Part shown: positions 1 through 12,566 of the stretch, piece after piece | Layout of the letters: each line of letters begins with the position of its first letter | Position numbering within the stretch: the first letter of the stretch is position 1 | Source: Pleodorina starrii | Taxonomy: Eukaryota; Chlorophyta; Chlorophyceae; Chlamydomonadales; Volvocaceae | Assembly: GCA_030267565.1 (NCBI GenBank) | Contig: BRXU01000029.1 | Coordinates: 1,161,001 to 1,225,000, forward strand | Direction of reading: 5' to 3' | DNA length: 64,000 bases | The notes under the pieces: generated by a model | Told to the model about the DNA's origin: nothing | The model's input: the letters and a program-made list of their open reading frames with translations, nothing else | Databases searched by the model: none | Position numbers and translations under genes: made by a program

Positions 1-38
1 TTCACGCCCCCCCCCTCTACGCCACCACCCGACCGCAG

Positions 39-3000
39 GGTGCCTGCTGCGCCACGCTGCTGGACCAGTACGGCGTCTGCTGCGCCTCCGGCCTGACGGA
101 CGAGTGTGGCGTGTGCGACGGCGACGGCACCACCTGCGCGGTGCGTCTGCAGCTGCGGCTGACGCTGACGCTGACGCAGTCCGGTCCCATCTCCAACTGG
201 GTCGCCCCCGCCCTGGCCCCCGCCACCTCCACCACGCCAAGCGCTTCCTTGGCGACCGCCGGCGTCGCGACGGCGTTGCCCGGCGCCGCTTCTGCGGCGG
301 CTGCAGGCGCCGCCGCTGCTACGCCCGCTGCGGCGACGCTGGGGCAGCTGCTGCGCCTGGCCCTGGGGCCAGTGCAGGGCGGCACCCTAAGCATCGCCCT
401 GGCGGCGGCGACTGCTGTAGATGCGGTCGCCGCCGACGCGGCCGTCGAAGGGCAACCGCTGCCGCCGCCGCCGCAGCAGCAGCAGCAGGGCTCAATTGTT
501 GTCACGTTCGACATCACTTACGGTGACAGCGAGGCAGGCGGCGAGCCCACGGTCGCCGCCAGCGCCGACGCCACGGCGACCGCCGCCAGCACGGTGGCGG
601 GGAGTGCTGATGTTGACGCCCGGGGCGGGTCGCCTCTGGGGCCGTACAATTTCACCACGGCGGCCGTGGGTCTGCGCCTCGAGGCGCTACGCGACCTGTT
701 GCTGGGGCTGCGTCTGCAGGGGCTGAGCCAGGGCGGCGAATCAGACAGCGTCATCGGCGCCGGCACCACGGCTGTCAAGACGGTCGCGGACGCAGCGGCG
801 GCCGATTCTCAGGCTGGAAAGCTGTCTGGTGGCGACGGTGACGCGGCCGCCGTGGGAGGCCGCGTCACCGGCCCACAGGAAGGTGTCCCTGAGGCCGACG
901 CAGGCGAAGGCGAAGACACCGGGTCTGCGGCCGGGTGGGATGGCGACGGCGGCGGCGCACCGCAGCTGAGTGCGGTGGATGCGGCCTTGGCGGCATCGGG
1001 GACGTTCCTGCTGCGTCAGCAGGAGCAGCAGCCCCAGCGTCAGCAGCCCCATGCGGAGGTGATGCAGCAGCTGGCATGGTCAGGGCAGCAGAGAGGCGGC
1101 CTCGAAGCCGCCGCTGAAGGAGCCCTGGCGGACCGCTACCACCGCAGCCGCCGCCGCCGCCGCCGGGTCCTGTCGGCATCCGTCGGGGCCGGTGGCGGGG
1201 CTCCTCCGCCCTCGCCTCCATCGCCATCCCTGCCTCAAGCGCCATCTCCGCCGGCGCCTCCTGCACCATCCCCGCCGGCACCGGCATCGGCTGCGGCGCA
1301 GTCGTGGACCGGGGCGCAGGCGCTGCTCATCGGAGGGTCATCGGAGGAGGTGCGCGGCGCCGCGGCGGCACTGGGCCTGCTGGGTTTGGAGGTGTACGGC
1401 ATCGAGCGGCTCGGCGTGTGCGGCAACGGCGTGTGTGAGGTCGGAGAGCAGCTGTGGCCGGGCAGCACGACAGAGGCGGTGACGGCCGAGGTGGCGGCCG
1501 CTGCCGGGGGATGTCCGGCGGACTGTCCGCTGGCTCTGCGGGCGTGCCCGGCCGGCAGCGCCTCCGGCGGCGGCAGCGGTAGCGGCGGCGGCGATGTACG
1601 GCAGTGCAGCGGCCGGGGAGTCTGCTTGATGGCTTCCGGTGCCTGCACGTGCTTCGAGGGGTGAGCGGGCCGAGGCTGTGGAGGTCTGCGAGGGGGGGAA
1701 GGGAAGGGGGGAGCCAGCCAGCCAGAGGCGCAATGCGCGTGGCCCCCGCAACGGCTTTGCTTCGTTAGACCCACATACCCTTTACAACCCACATCGCCGG
1801 TCTTTTCTCCTTGATGGGAGGAGGGGCTGGGTGTTGGGCCTTGGGAGGCGGCCGCTGGGAGGCGCTTCTCGCGGGCTATGGAGCAGCACACGGGCCCGAG
1901 ATGAAGCTCTTGAAAGAAACCGCCGTCCGGACGTGCAGTGGGTTGACCCTCCTGACCCACCGCAGTCGCAAAATCCGGTGGGCGTGTTGCTTGTTGATCT
2001 GCTGTGGTTGGGACCGTGGGCTCCAGACCCTCAGCAGGAGGGCGTCTGTGTGTCCCGGCGCTGTCCCTCACCCGCATGGCATCCACCACCACTGAACCGC
2101 GCCGCCGACCGCGCCGCGCAGCAGCAGCAGCAGCAGCTGCTGCCTCCCCCGGCTCTTGCTGCGGAGACGAGACGAGACGACAGCAAGCTTCCCTCCACTC
2201 TCGCCCTTACCCCTTCCCCTGATGGCCGATGCCCCCTGACACCTGACAGGTACACCGGCGACGCCTGCGAGCTGTGCGCCCCCGGCTTCCAGCGCGCAGA
2301 GTACGGCGACGCGGCGGGAGTCTGTGTACGGCAGTACATCCGCGGCCGCACGGTTTTGGAATGGGACGAGATGGTGGAGTCCTCCAGGAGCGAAGGGTTG
2401 CTGGACAACTTCATCCTGTTCGCCTGCCTGGTGGTGAGCTGGGCACGACTGCCCCCCCGGGGCAGGAGATCCCAAGGGGCCCTGTGGGGCGCGTATGGAC
2501 TCGGGCCCATACACTTGGGCCCAAACGTCCCGGAAGGGTCTCGCGTTGGCAAAAACCCAGGGCTGCCACTTGCCTTGTGTGTAATTCGTATGGTACATGT
2601 TTCGTATGGGTAATAGCGGTACACAACCTGCGCGAAGCTGCATCCCCGGTCCCTTACCCCACAAGCGCCACTCGCTCTTGCCCGCCACCCCAGTTCTTGC
2701 CCCCTCTGTCCCTTCGCTGCGGCACCCCTTTTCTTAACCACCCATCCCTGCCCCCGCTCCTCCCATGCCTTCCCGTTAGAGGCTACCCCAGTGGCATGAA
2801 CGCTGCGCAACCACCCACTCCCCTCCCTCCCCCTTCCCTTCCCCTGCCCTCCCCGCTCCCCACGTGTCCGCAGGCGGGCAGCACGGTGCTGCTGGCGCTG
2901 ACGGCGCTGTCGGCCTTTGCTTGGGTCCGCCGGCGGAAGCTCACTACGGTGGGGGACACCGCGGTCTCGGACCGGGACCGAGCCGACAAGGAAGGCGTCG

Positions 3001-5658
3001 CCCCGGACTCCACCACGCCGCCGTCCTCAGTCACCAGCGGCGGCGCCGCCACGCCACCCGGGCGCAGGCGGAGCCGGCGCAGCCCGCGCGCGACGCCGCG
3101 GCGGGCTGTGCGGGCGGGCAGGTCGCTCAGCCACGGCGCGGGCGCGGAGGCGGACGAAGACGGGCCGGCGACGCCGCTGGTGGCCGGCGGTCGGCCGCGG
3201 GCGCTGGTGCACGTCTACGCCACGGGCGACGACGACCGAGAAGACTGGCTGGTCCCCCTGGGAAACGGTGGCGAGGGTCCGCAGGTGGGTGTTGAGCGGG
3301 AAGTGGGGCGGGGATGCAGCGGTGGAACGGAGGCGACGTGAGCGAACCCGGGCCCAGCAGTGCTCAGCATACATACCTGTAGCATTATCGGTACGGGAGG
3401 AGCTGCGATCGCATCGCCGCCGGGATGAGAAGCGGGGGCTGCGGACACGCCACGCGTGCGCTTTGCGTGACCGTCGGCCGGCCAGCAGGCAGGCGAGCGA
3501 CCTTTCATGCTCCTCGGCCGCCTCGCTCACAGGCGGGTGTCTCGTGGAGATGATGGTGATGTCTGAACTGGTGTGCGGGTGGGCCCTTGCGGGTGGGCCC
3601 ACGCAGCCCCGAAGAACGCGCACTGCCGGAGTCAGGGGCAACGGCCCCTGGGGGCGACTGGGAGGGTGTGGGCTTTGGGCTCCAGCGCTGCCATCCCCTT
3701 GAAACGCAGCCCTCCAAACAGCCCTTCCGACGGCTCATGTTTTGCACGTCTCCCCTTCCCCCGGGCTCCACACATGGCAGGCTGCTCCGGCAATGGCCGA
3801 AACAAGGAAGAGCCGGTCCCGATCAGCCCCCGCCAACTGCTTCGATGTGGCCGGAGTGGCGGCCGCACAGGCCGCTGCTGTCCCCAAGAGCCGCCGCCCC
3901 GAGGGCGCCGTGCCCTGGGGCACCGACGACAACGACGACGATGATGGCGGCAACGAGGGCCACCAGCCCGAGGACGAGGCGCCAGTGACGACGCCCCGCC
4001 GGGCTCTGCCTCCCCGCGTGAACACCAATCCGGCCAGCTCCCGCTCGCGGGAGCGGGAGCGCCCGGGAGGGCCGCGGCAGCAGCAACAGCGGCAGTGGCA
4101 GCAGGATGGGGAGGACTCCGGGAATGACGACACGCAGCGGGAGCTGTCCGGGCAACGGCGGCCGCAGGCGCAGGATCCGGGCCGACAGCAACAACAACAA
4201 CAGCAGCATGAGACGCCGCCGCTGTCGCAGCAGCAGCGGCGGCAGGGGCGCAGGCGCGCGCCGCTCGGGGAGGCGGTCGAGGCCCGCCGCTGCGCCCAAG
4301 GGCTCGGCGGCGTCTTGCCTGGGTCGCGGCCTGGACCCGGGGCCTTGGCGCCCATCGGCTCGGAAGGAGGCGGCGCAGCCGGCCGACCCACGGGTCATGC
4401 TGGCAGCTGGTCCGCCTTCATGCGGCAGCTGTTGCACCCCGTCTGGCCGGGCGCCAGCGGCGCAGTGGGCTCGGCGGATACGGGCGTCAGCGTCCCGGCG
4501 GGGGCACTGCTCGGCGCAGCGGGTGGGGTTGGGGTGGAATCCGTCGGCGTAACCCAGCGGCCTGGCAGCGCGGGGCGGCTGCCGCAAGGCCAGCTGCTAG
4601 CCTTGCCGCCCATGCCGGAGGACGAGGCGCCGGTGGAGCGCGGCGTCGGCGTTGGCAGCCGTCACACCGCCCTGGTAGCCGCGGCGAGGCCGGCGATGGA
4701 GATGGAGAACGGCGGGGACCACGCCGGCGGCGGCAGGTCGCCGCCACGCACGCCCTCGCCGCCGCGGCGCACAGGAACGGAGCATGCGGCCTTGTTGGAA
4801 GGCGCGGAAGGCGGCAGCGCCGCCGGCGAGTGCAGCGCGGCGCCGCCTCTTTGGGACGCCGCGGCGGCGGCGCCGGCGGTGCTGATGTCTTCCTCGGGCA
4901 CGCCAACATTGTGGCGGACACCGCGGCCGCCGTTGGAGCAGGTTGGCTCAGAGACGGCGGCTGTGGAGCTGGGGGTCGCGGGCACGGCGGCGGCGGCGGC
5001 GGCGGTTTCCCTGGAGCTGCACACCACCCCGGAGGCGGCCTCCGGGGCCGCCGCAGCGGCGGCGGCGGCGGCGGCTCCCTCGGACCTGACGCCGCGCAAC
5101 CTCGCTCCTGCCATGTTCGCCGCCGCACAGCCGCGGCGGCAGCACCCTGCAGCGGCTCGCTCGCCGCACCTCACCCCGTCGGCGGCGGCGGCGGCACCGT
5201 CGTCGTCGTCGTCGTCTTGGCGCTGGTGGAGTCCCGCCTCCGCGGGCTCCTCGGGCGGAGCCGCCGCCGCCGCTGACGCCGGCGACGCTGGGGCTGACCA
5301 TGTCGCAGAGGACGACCGGGCGGCCACCCTCGTCACGCCGCTGCTGTCGCCCGCATACGAGGCCACGTCGCCGGCGCCAATGGTGACACTGACTGTGGCG
5401 ACGCGGCGCAACCGGACCGGAAGCACGGGCAGCTCGTACGGCTACGCACTGGCCAGCCCCCATGCCGGCGGCAGCGGCTCGCCAGCGCCGTCGACGATGA
5501 CGGCGTCGCCGTTTGCGGTGGTGCCGCCGCACATCGCGGCGCTCCGGAACCTTGAGCCTGGTTTCGGGACATCGTCTGGGCTGGGTGATGCGTCCGTCGT
5601 CAAGAGCCCGCGACGCTCGTTGCTGCAGTCGCGCGGCCACTCCACGAAGCACGACTAG
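39..5658 (+). CDS. Membrane-anchored EGF-like, Pro-Ser-rich surface protein (5' partial)
   Basis: The 3' part of a gene that begins before the window. Exons inferred from splice motifs and phase: 39-1660, 2250-2433, 2874-3284, 3781-5658; all joins keep frame. The first exon opens with a Cys-rich DECGVCDGDGTTC motif, as in extracellular Cys-rich repeats. It then has a long Ala/Gly-rich stretch, a Pro-Ser run near 1200-1290 of the kind found in volvocine extracellular-matrix proteins, and a CGNGVCEVGE motif. The end of exon 1 and exon 2 form an EGF-like module (CSGRGVC...CTCFEG then YTGDACELCAPGF). A single membrane helix spans the exon 2/3 junction (FILFACLV joined to STVLLALTALSAFAWV) and is followed by Arg/Lys. 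The tail of about 760 residues is low-complexity, Ala/Pro/Gln-rich and probably cytosolic. I infer a single-pass cell-surface or matrix-contact protein. No enzymatic domain is visible and the ligand is unknown. Confidence 0.7.
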
Positions 5659-6723
5659 GGGAGGGGGCAGCTTCCAGCCTGAGGGAGGGTGCAAGCAGGC
5701 GGTGGGCTGGCTTGGGCTGGCTGCCTGGCCGGCTAGGTGGCAACGATACGGTAACCGATTACGGGTCACGCAGGTTCTGGCGTGACGTCGACGTCGGATC
5801 TTCTTTGCCGGTGTTCAGTTGGTTGACTGATACAGTGGGATGGGCTTTGGGACCGGTCCCGAGTTGTTGTATACAGGTGCAAAACACTCAGCATATTCTT
5901 TGCGCAATCTGCGTGAGCCAGATGTGTTTCTTGGTAATTTTTCACGGTGATCACCGGGCTTGCAGCGCGCCAGGTTGCCATGTATAGAGGGAATACTCCA
6001 AGTACAGGTGGGAGGACGGGAACGGAGCTGGCCGCATCACGGCAGCCAGAGGCACAGCGCCTGGCAGCCTGGGCCGTCACGCACCACACGTTCGCCCGCG
6101 CGGCTTTCAGACGTGATGCACCAGCAGGTTTTCATGCACTTTACTTCATGCACTTTACTGCCTCAAAAAACTAGCGGGATGACATGCTAGGCAATTGGGT
6201 GTCAGCTTTCAGCAGGACAGGAAAAATGAGTTTGGCGTGGCGCTGCGCCGCTCTCATGCGTCGGGAAGACCGTTGTTAGTATTTATGTTGCAATGCCTAA
6301 TTTCCAGGCATGTGTGTGCGTTTCCATTCCTTGGTTTGTTACTAGTGGCTGTACTGCGACCTGTTGCGGCTGCCTCCGCTCTGCCTAGCATGCTGCCAGC
6401 AGGCTTGGTCGTTTGGGTGCGGCAGGGTTGTGACAATGAAAAAATGTATCTTACTTGAACAATATTCAACTGCGTGGAAATGCCGCCACATTTTGCAGGG
6501 GCCCAATGTGATGCACGGCATGGACCGCTCCGATCATCATGAGCCGATCCTCATGACCTGGGCTGCTTGTAGCTACAAGTGCAGCGCTTCTGTAGCGTGA
6601 GAGTGGCTTGTTGTGGGCAACAAATTAGATTTATGGGGACAGCCATGTTTAGCGCGGAGATACAGTAGACGACCTGAGTCAGTCGGCCGGCCTCGCGGCC
6701 TGGACAGTCAAGACGGTGCAGCT

Positions 6724-6735
6724 GACCCGTGGGTC
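6724..6735. repeat. 12-bp palindrome GACCCGTGGGTC
   Basis: One of several near-identical palindromes of the form GACCCRYGGGTC in the window (also at 4385, 9987, 45116 and 54744). Confidence 0.4.
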
Positions 6736-6912
6736 TGTTGTCACTCCAGTGCCATGCGTGCCTGTGCTAGTTCTGCTACGAATCAAAGCGCAATCATGCC
6801 CCAGGGTTTAACTATTGTGCAATGGATAAATGCAGGCGCGAGGCCGGTAGCCTGCAGTTGAAAGGTCCTTCAGGCAGTTCAGGCAAGCTCCGGTAAGTTC
6901 TGCGATACATAT

Positions 6913-6917
6913 TGTAA
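6913..6917 (+). terminator. TGTAA polyadenylation motif
   Basis: This is the first TGTAA I noticed downstream of the stop codon at 5658. TGTAA is the usual volvocine polyadenylation signal. The implied 3' untranslated region of about 1.25 kb is long but not unusual. Confidence 0.4.
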
Positions 6918-7448
6918 AACTGCAACTTGTTCACAACTTCTACCTATATCTGTAGGCTATTAACACGCAGCAACCCCAGGGCTAGCGCCATGCGGACATC
7001 AATAAGGCAAGGTCGTCAAATTGGCATGTGAGATAGCAAAGCCAATCTTGCGGGTTAACGCAACATCTGCGGCAACGTGTAAACCGTGCATTTCTTTATT
7101 CCTTCGTGTCCGTGTCCGGAAGCCGAATAGTTCTTGACCTTGCGGCTTGAAGGACTCGACGCATACGACTAGGAGAAGTTTACAAAATAAACAAAAATCA
7201 TACAAGCGTATGGACTTGGGTGTACTCCTGTCGCGTTTCTATACAAACGCATTTCGCGCTCGTCCCAGTTAGGCTCTTCGTACGTCCCGCGTGACCACCT
7301 TCCCACAGCACCAGCGCACGAGCCCAGCCGGCATGCTCAGTGCACTGAAGAACTATAGTGGCACTTGCAATCAACAAAGCTACATTTTGGCCAATGCGCG
7401 TGTTTTATTAGGACTCGACCTTACCCACGCCGCCTCCCTAAATCGATG

Positions 7449-10400
7449 CGCTTTACGACCGCAAGCGGCTTTAACGGAGCCGCTGCATCACAAGACGACT
7501 CTTTCGACCCCAAGTCTGAGTACAGGGCAGCTGACCTCATCTTTACCTATCGTCATGTCAAGCGCCATCGTCGTAGATCGCCGCTGCTGGCTTCTATTTC
7601 ACTTTCTCGATCAAGAGACTACCAAAGGCCGCGTTCGCTCCTCGCGTCGCTGACCGGGCTGTCTCTCCTCTTTCAGGGCCGGTGAGATAACTTGCAGCGC
7701 TGCGCGGGAAATGAGCATATGCGGTAATACATAAGTGAAAACCGTTGTTGTATAAATTCCGATTGGGACTACCAACGGTCCATGGGCAACGTTGTGCGAC
7801 ATCTCAGCGTCTCTTTCTTTGACCTCAACGGCCCGCGATGCAAATGCCAACAGGGATGCGGGTCTCCGGAAGACGTTCAACTCCATAGACGTTGATGGAA
7901 AGGTAATGCGCAATAGTCCTGCCTGGCCACTTGCCGGCAGTTCTCCATGCACGACTTTGTTTGTGGGCCGAGTGGGCATACACTGATACTCGCGACCGGG
8001 TCATGTTGCCATCACGAACGCCCCATTCGGTGAAACGCCTCCTTCGGTGGCAATTGTCACCTGCCACCAGGCTCTAAAAAGTACCATAATCGTGGTATTG
8101 CGTCTTCCCCAGCCGTAACACCAGCAGAACGCCTCGAGCAACATTCCCTTGCCTCGTATCCATCTGGGCGCCACCCGTGTGCGCGCGTGTTGCATGCGCT
8201 TATACGGCGGCCTCTCCGGTTTTCCCGCTCAACCAACCCTTGCACAACACCCTCGTCCCCACCCGACACCCGTCGCCTGGCCTGCGGAGCTGAACGCAGC
8301 AGCGCACCGGTGCACGACGCCCCTTTCCTTCCCTTGCTCCGAAACCAGTACCCGTGCCGAACTCGGGGCTTGGGAGTACACAAAGACGGGGCGTTCAAAT
8401 GCGCAACCCCTCCTACCGGTACTCCTACCCCAGGGGCACATCACTGAGAAGGACCTGGAGTCCTTCGCCAGTCGGAACGGCCTCCCGGCGAGCTACGCGG
8501 CACACTTTGTGAGCGCCGTGCGGGCGACCGCGAACACGGGCGCCGCGGAGGGCCCCGCGCGGCAGCAGCAGCAACCGCACCTGCAGCACCTGCAGCAGCA
8601 GCAGCAGCCGGAGGAGGATGCGGAGCTCACATTCGCCATGTTTCGGCGCTTCGTGCGCAGCCGGGAGGAGGCGCTGCGGCGGGCGTTCAGCCTGTTCGAC
8701 CAAGGTGGGTGGGTGGCTGGCTGGCTTGGAGGCTGGCTGGCTGCGTGGCTTTGCGCTGTCCCCTGGGGGGACATCCCACCCGGTAGAGCCCGGCGGAGAC
8801 CGGGTCGGCGGACCGGGCAGAACGCGCTTTGTCCCCTTCCTTCCTCCTCCTCCGTGGTGCATTCGCCTCACAGACACAGCGCCGGTCACGAGGAGGAGGC
8901 ACCGGCCGCCCCGTCCCGGGCGGGGTGCAAACGTGCAATTGTGACCGGGACAACGATTGGGTCGGGTCGGGTCAGGGAGGCGGCGGGACAAGGACGCTCG
9001 CCCCCCGATCCAAGCCTCCACTCCGCCCTGTCGCACCCCCACTCCAACCATATAAAGGAGCATATCACTCCCTGACCCCCGCCCCACCCCCCGCCGGTCA
9101 CTGTCGCCTGCCTGCTGCCTGCTTCCCGCCCACCTGGCTTTCCCCCAGATGGCGACGGGCGCATCTCGGTGGACGACCTGGACGCCTCCCTGGCCCGGGT
9201 GGCGGTGTGCTGCCCTAAGACGCGCTGCATCTACCGATGTCGCGCCCGCATGGCCAAACAGCTCTACTCCAAGGCGGCACCGGAGCACGGGTGCGCGGCT
9301 GGGCGGGGCGGGCAGCACTGCACTGCGCTGCGCGGGGCGCACCTCCGCCTCCACCTCCACTGCACCGCACCGGCAGCCGCGCGCGTCGGCTGCCGACGTG
9401 TCCTTGGGGCTGTCGTGTGCTTGACCGGCCCCTTTTGCTGCCGGCGTGTCGCCCTCCTGACCTGACCCCCTCCCCGCTCCCCGGATACTCGTATTGCTGG
9501 CTGACCGCTCTCCTCCGTGCGGACCTCACCTGCCCCTGGGCCCCCACTGCCGCCCTCCTCCCACCCACCCTCCCTCCCGACAGCTACCTGGGCTTTTCGG
9601 AGTTCCGGGACTTTTTCCTGCTGTTGCCTCAACAGGACATGCTTGTGGAGTACTGGGTGGCGGCGGGGGCGGCTCCGGAGCTGTCGGACAAGGTGTCCAT
9701 GAGCAGGACGGGGGACGCGGCGGGAGCCAAGGGATCGCCCTGGGGTGAGTGCGGTTTGGGGGGGGAGCGTGAGGGCGTGAGGGCATTAAGAGATAGACAG
9801 CTACACACCCACCCACCCGCGGGGTTCGCTGAATTCCCCCCGGCCCTGCCCAAAAAGGGACAAGGACGGATCCCCGAAAGACCGTTGTCCCGGGGAAGGG
9901 AAGGCAGGGGAAGGCAGGGGATCCATGAGCGCAAGTCAGGTGGGACGCCGATGCGCCACGGCTTGAGGCCTTGCGGCCGCGGCCATGACCCACGGGTCGG
10001 GAGTGTCTCGCGTGGGCGATCGGCACCGCATCCGTCTACTCCAGGGGCGTTTTACAGGGTCGGTCGTTCATATGGCATACTGCACTCTGTCACGGAACGA
10101 CGGCAACCCGATAGGTTTAGCACTGCACTCTGTCATGGAATGTCGACAACCCAATGGTTTAGGGCACTTAGGGTTCCAGATACGGCGCCCCGAAAGGTCC
10201 CGACGCGCGTTGCCGCCCGCTACCTACCCCCCTCCCCATTCAGGGCACCTGCTCGCGGGCGCTGTCGCGGGCGCCACCTCCCGCACCGCCACTGCGCCGC
10301 TGGAGACGCTGCGGCTCGCGGCCATGGCGGGGCAGCTGCAGAGCCGGAGCCTGGCCCAGGTGGGGCCGGAGGGATGCCCGCGTGGGGTCGGGGGGGAGAA

Positions 10401-12090
10401 GAAATCGGCCCGGGACGAGGGAACGCAACGCAGTTACCTGGGATATTACCTGAGGAGGGGGAAGGGGCAATGGGGGGAGCTGGATCTGCTGCCGCAGCAG
10501 GAGGCTCGTGAGACCCTCGAGGGCAGGAAAGGGGCCTGAAGGCGCTCTGGTGTCTATGCGTCGCCGCCTTTCGCGTGTGCAGCTTGCCGTGCTTTAGAGA
10601 CAGAGGTGGCTGCCGGGCAGCGCAGCGCATGTCGTCACCCTTCCTGGAGTGGAATGGAGTGGGGCCCCGCGCGGGCTCTCTGAACCACAGTACCGGTATG
10701 TGGAGTGGCCGGGGAACGCCCGACATGCTTGACAAGTCAGCATCACCCCGCGCTCTCGCGTGCTGCCGCCCTCTCGCGCCTGACTGCCAGGCCGCCAGCG
10801 ACATTGTGTCGTCTCAGGGCTGGCAGGGGCTGTACCGGGGCAACCTCCTCAACGTCATGCGGTCGGCCCCCCAGAAGGCCCTCGACTTTTTCGCGTTCGA
10901 CGCCTTCAAGCGGCTCATTGGGGACGACACGCACCTGCAGACATTTGTGGCGGCAGGTGGGCGGTGGACCGCGGCCGCCCTCGGCGCGGTCGGCTTGGGA
11001 CTGGGGGGGATCGCTGTCTGCGTGCGTGAGGGAAACCGCCGCCGGGTGATGCTGAGGGGCCCTGGGCGGGCGGGCTGATTGGTTGAGGCGTTGGAAGGGC
11101 CCGGTATGTTGTCGCGTGGGAGGCGCAGGCGCGTCTGGGAGGGCCGATGTTCACCGTCGTATGGCCGTCAAGCAAAGGAAGAAGGGCATCGGAATGCATG
11201 CCTGACGAACGCTCCCAGCCTAGCCTAGCCTAGCCGTGGGAAAAGGCCCCCTGTCGGCGCCACCGCCGCCTCCGCGGCCGCCGCCGCATCATGTGACTGG
11301 CCGCCCTGCCGCCTGCGCCCGGGCCCCTTGATGACTCGCCCTGATGCCCTGAACCTAAACGGAACCCGATACGGAACTCAATACGGAACTCAATACAACG
11401 ATACAACGCGACCCGACCCGGGGGCGGTGTGGTGGTGCAGGTCTTGCGGGCTGCACCAGCTGGGTGGCGCTGTACCCCCTGGAGGTGGTGAGGTCCAGGA
11501 TCACAGTGGCGGCGGCGGCGGCGTCCGCCTCGGGCACTGCCGCCGCGGCGGCGGCGGCCGCCGCCGTCGCGTCGCCGCTCCGCGGCCCGGGTCTGGCTGA
11601 CGCACTCACGTCCATCGTCCGGCGGGAGGGCGTGGGGGCGCTGTACAAGGGCCTGGGCCCCTCGGTGGCAGCGATCTTTCCCGAGGCTGCCATCACGTAC
11701 GGCCTGCACGACGCACTGAAGAAGGCCTACACGCGGGTACTGCACGAGGAGCCGGGCGTGGCGCCGTCGCTGGCGGCCGGCGTGGTGTCGGCCTTCATGG
11801 GGCAGCTGGTGTCGTTTCCGCTGGAGACGGTGTCGCGGCGGCTGCAGGTGGCGGCGCCGGCGGCGGCGGGGGGCAGCGGCGCCGGCGGCGGGGTGGTGGG
11901 CGTGGTGCGGGCGCTGCTGGCGGAGGGCGGTCCGGCGGCGCTGTACCGGGGCATCGGCGCCGCGACGCTGCGGCTGGTGCCGATGGCGTGCGTGTCGTTT
12001 GGGACGTACGAGGCGGTGCGGGCGCTGGTCGTGGCGTGGGAGGAGCAGCGGGAGGAGCAGCAAGTCAAGGAGATGCTGCACTCGCGGTGA
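7449..12090 (+). CDS. EF-hand calcium-regulated mitochondrial-type solute carrier (Brittle1/SCaMC-like)
   Basis: Exons 7854-7902, 8434-8704, 9149-9290, 9584-9744, 10244-10359, 10791-10956 and 11441-12090 join in phase. The N-terminal exon (7449-7681, start ATG 7449) also fits in phase, giving 595 residues, but is uncertain; ATG 7792 with no upstream intron is an alternative (538 residues). Two EF-hand loops are each rebuilt across an intron: DVDGKGHITEKD and DQDGDGRISVDD. The carrier domain has three repeats with motifs PLETLR, PLEVVR and PLETVS. Blocks such as GLYRGNLLNV and ALYKGLGPS resemble plant Brittle1 adenylate carriers, whereas the EF-hand plus carrier layout is that of SCaMC/APC ATP-Mg/phosphate carriers. 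Likely role: calcium-controlled nucleotide exchange across the inner mitochondrial or plastid membrane. The substrate is inferred. The third motif has Ser where Lys/Arg is usual. Poly-Gln lies between the EF-hands and an Ala run in the last exon. Confidence 0.82.
9987..9998. repeat. 12-bp palindrome GACCCACGGGTC
   Basis: A copy of the recurrent GACCCRYGGGTC palindrome, inside a carrier-gene intron. Confidence 0.4.
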
Positions 12091-12566
12091 GGAGGGAGGG
12101 GACCGGGCTGGGAAGGGAGGGATGAGAGCAATGACCGAGCCAAACACCGAAGGCAACCTGACAGGGGAGGGAGGAGAAGGGGGAGGGCTAGACGGATGTG
12201 GGGACTGCGGAGCAGGGGGCTTTCGATGAAGGAAAAGGTGGGGTTCATGGAGGAAGGAGAGGGCGTGGGAGGGCGTTTTCGTCCACAGGTTGGGACAGGA
12301 GGGCAGCCAGCCTGTTAGGGGGTAACCGTCGGGAATCCAACGCTTCGGGTTTCGGAGCCATCGGCCTCCACCAGCGAAGAATCCCGGTCGCGGTGCAGCA
12401 GATCCCCCAGCAAAACCCCCTGCCGCGTGATTGCGCCCCCCCTGTTTTGACTCTCCGGCTCTGCAAAGTTGGGAAGGCCTCAAGGCTACCCGCTCGGGGC
12501 GTGCCGCTAAATCCAGCCTCATCCCCCGCGCCTCCGCCGCCGCCTCCGCCGCCACCGCCCCCTCTC

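Larger units (their letters stand above)
5659..7448. other. 3' untranslated and intergenic DNA
   Basis: No coding region with good splice sites or family similarity was found here. The first 1.25 kb is probably the 3' untranslated region of the preceding gene. A short direct repeat (TTCATGCACTTTACT twice) lies near 6131-6160. Confidence 0.5.

Noticed and set aside
3742..5426. Several long minus-strand Arg/Pro/Ala-rich frames
   Set aside because: They are shadows of the GC-rich low-complexity tail of the EGF-like protein.
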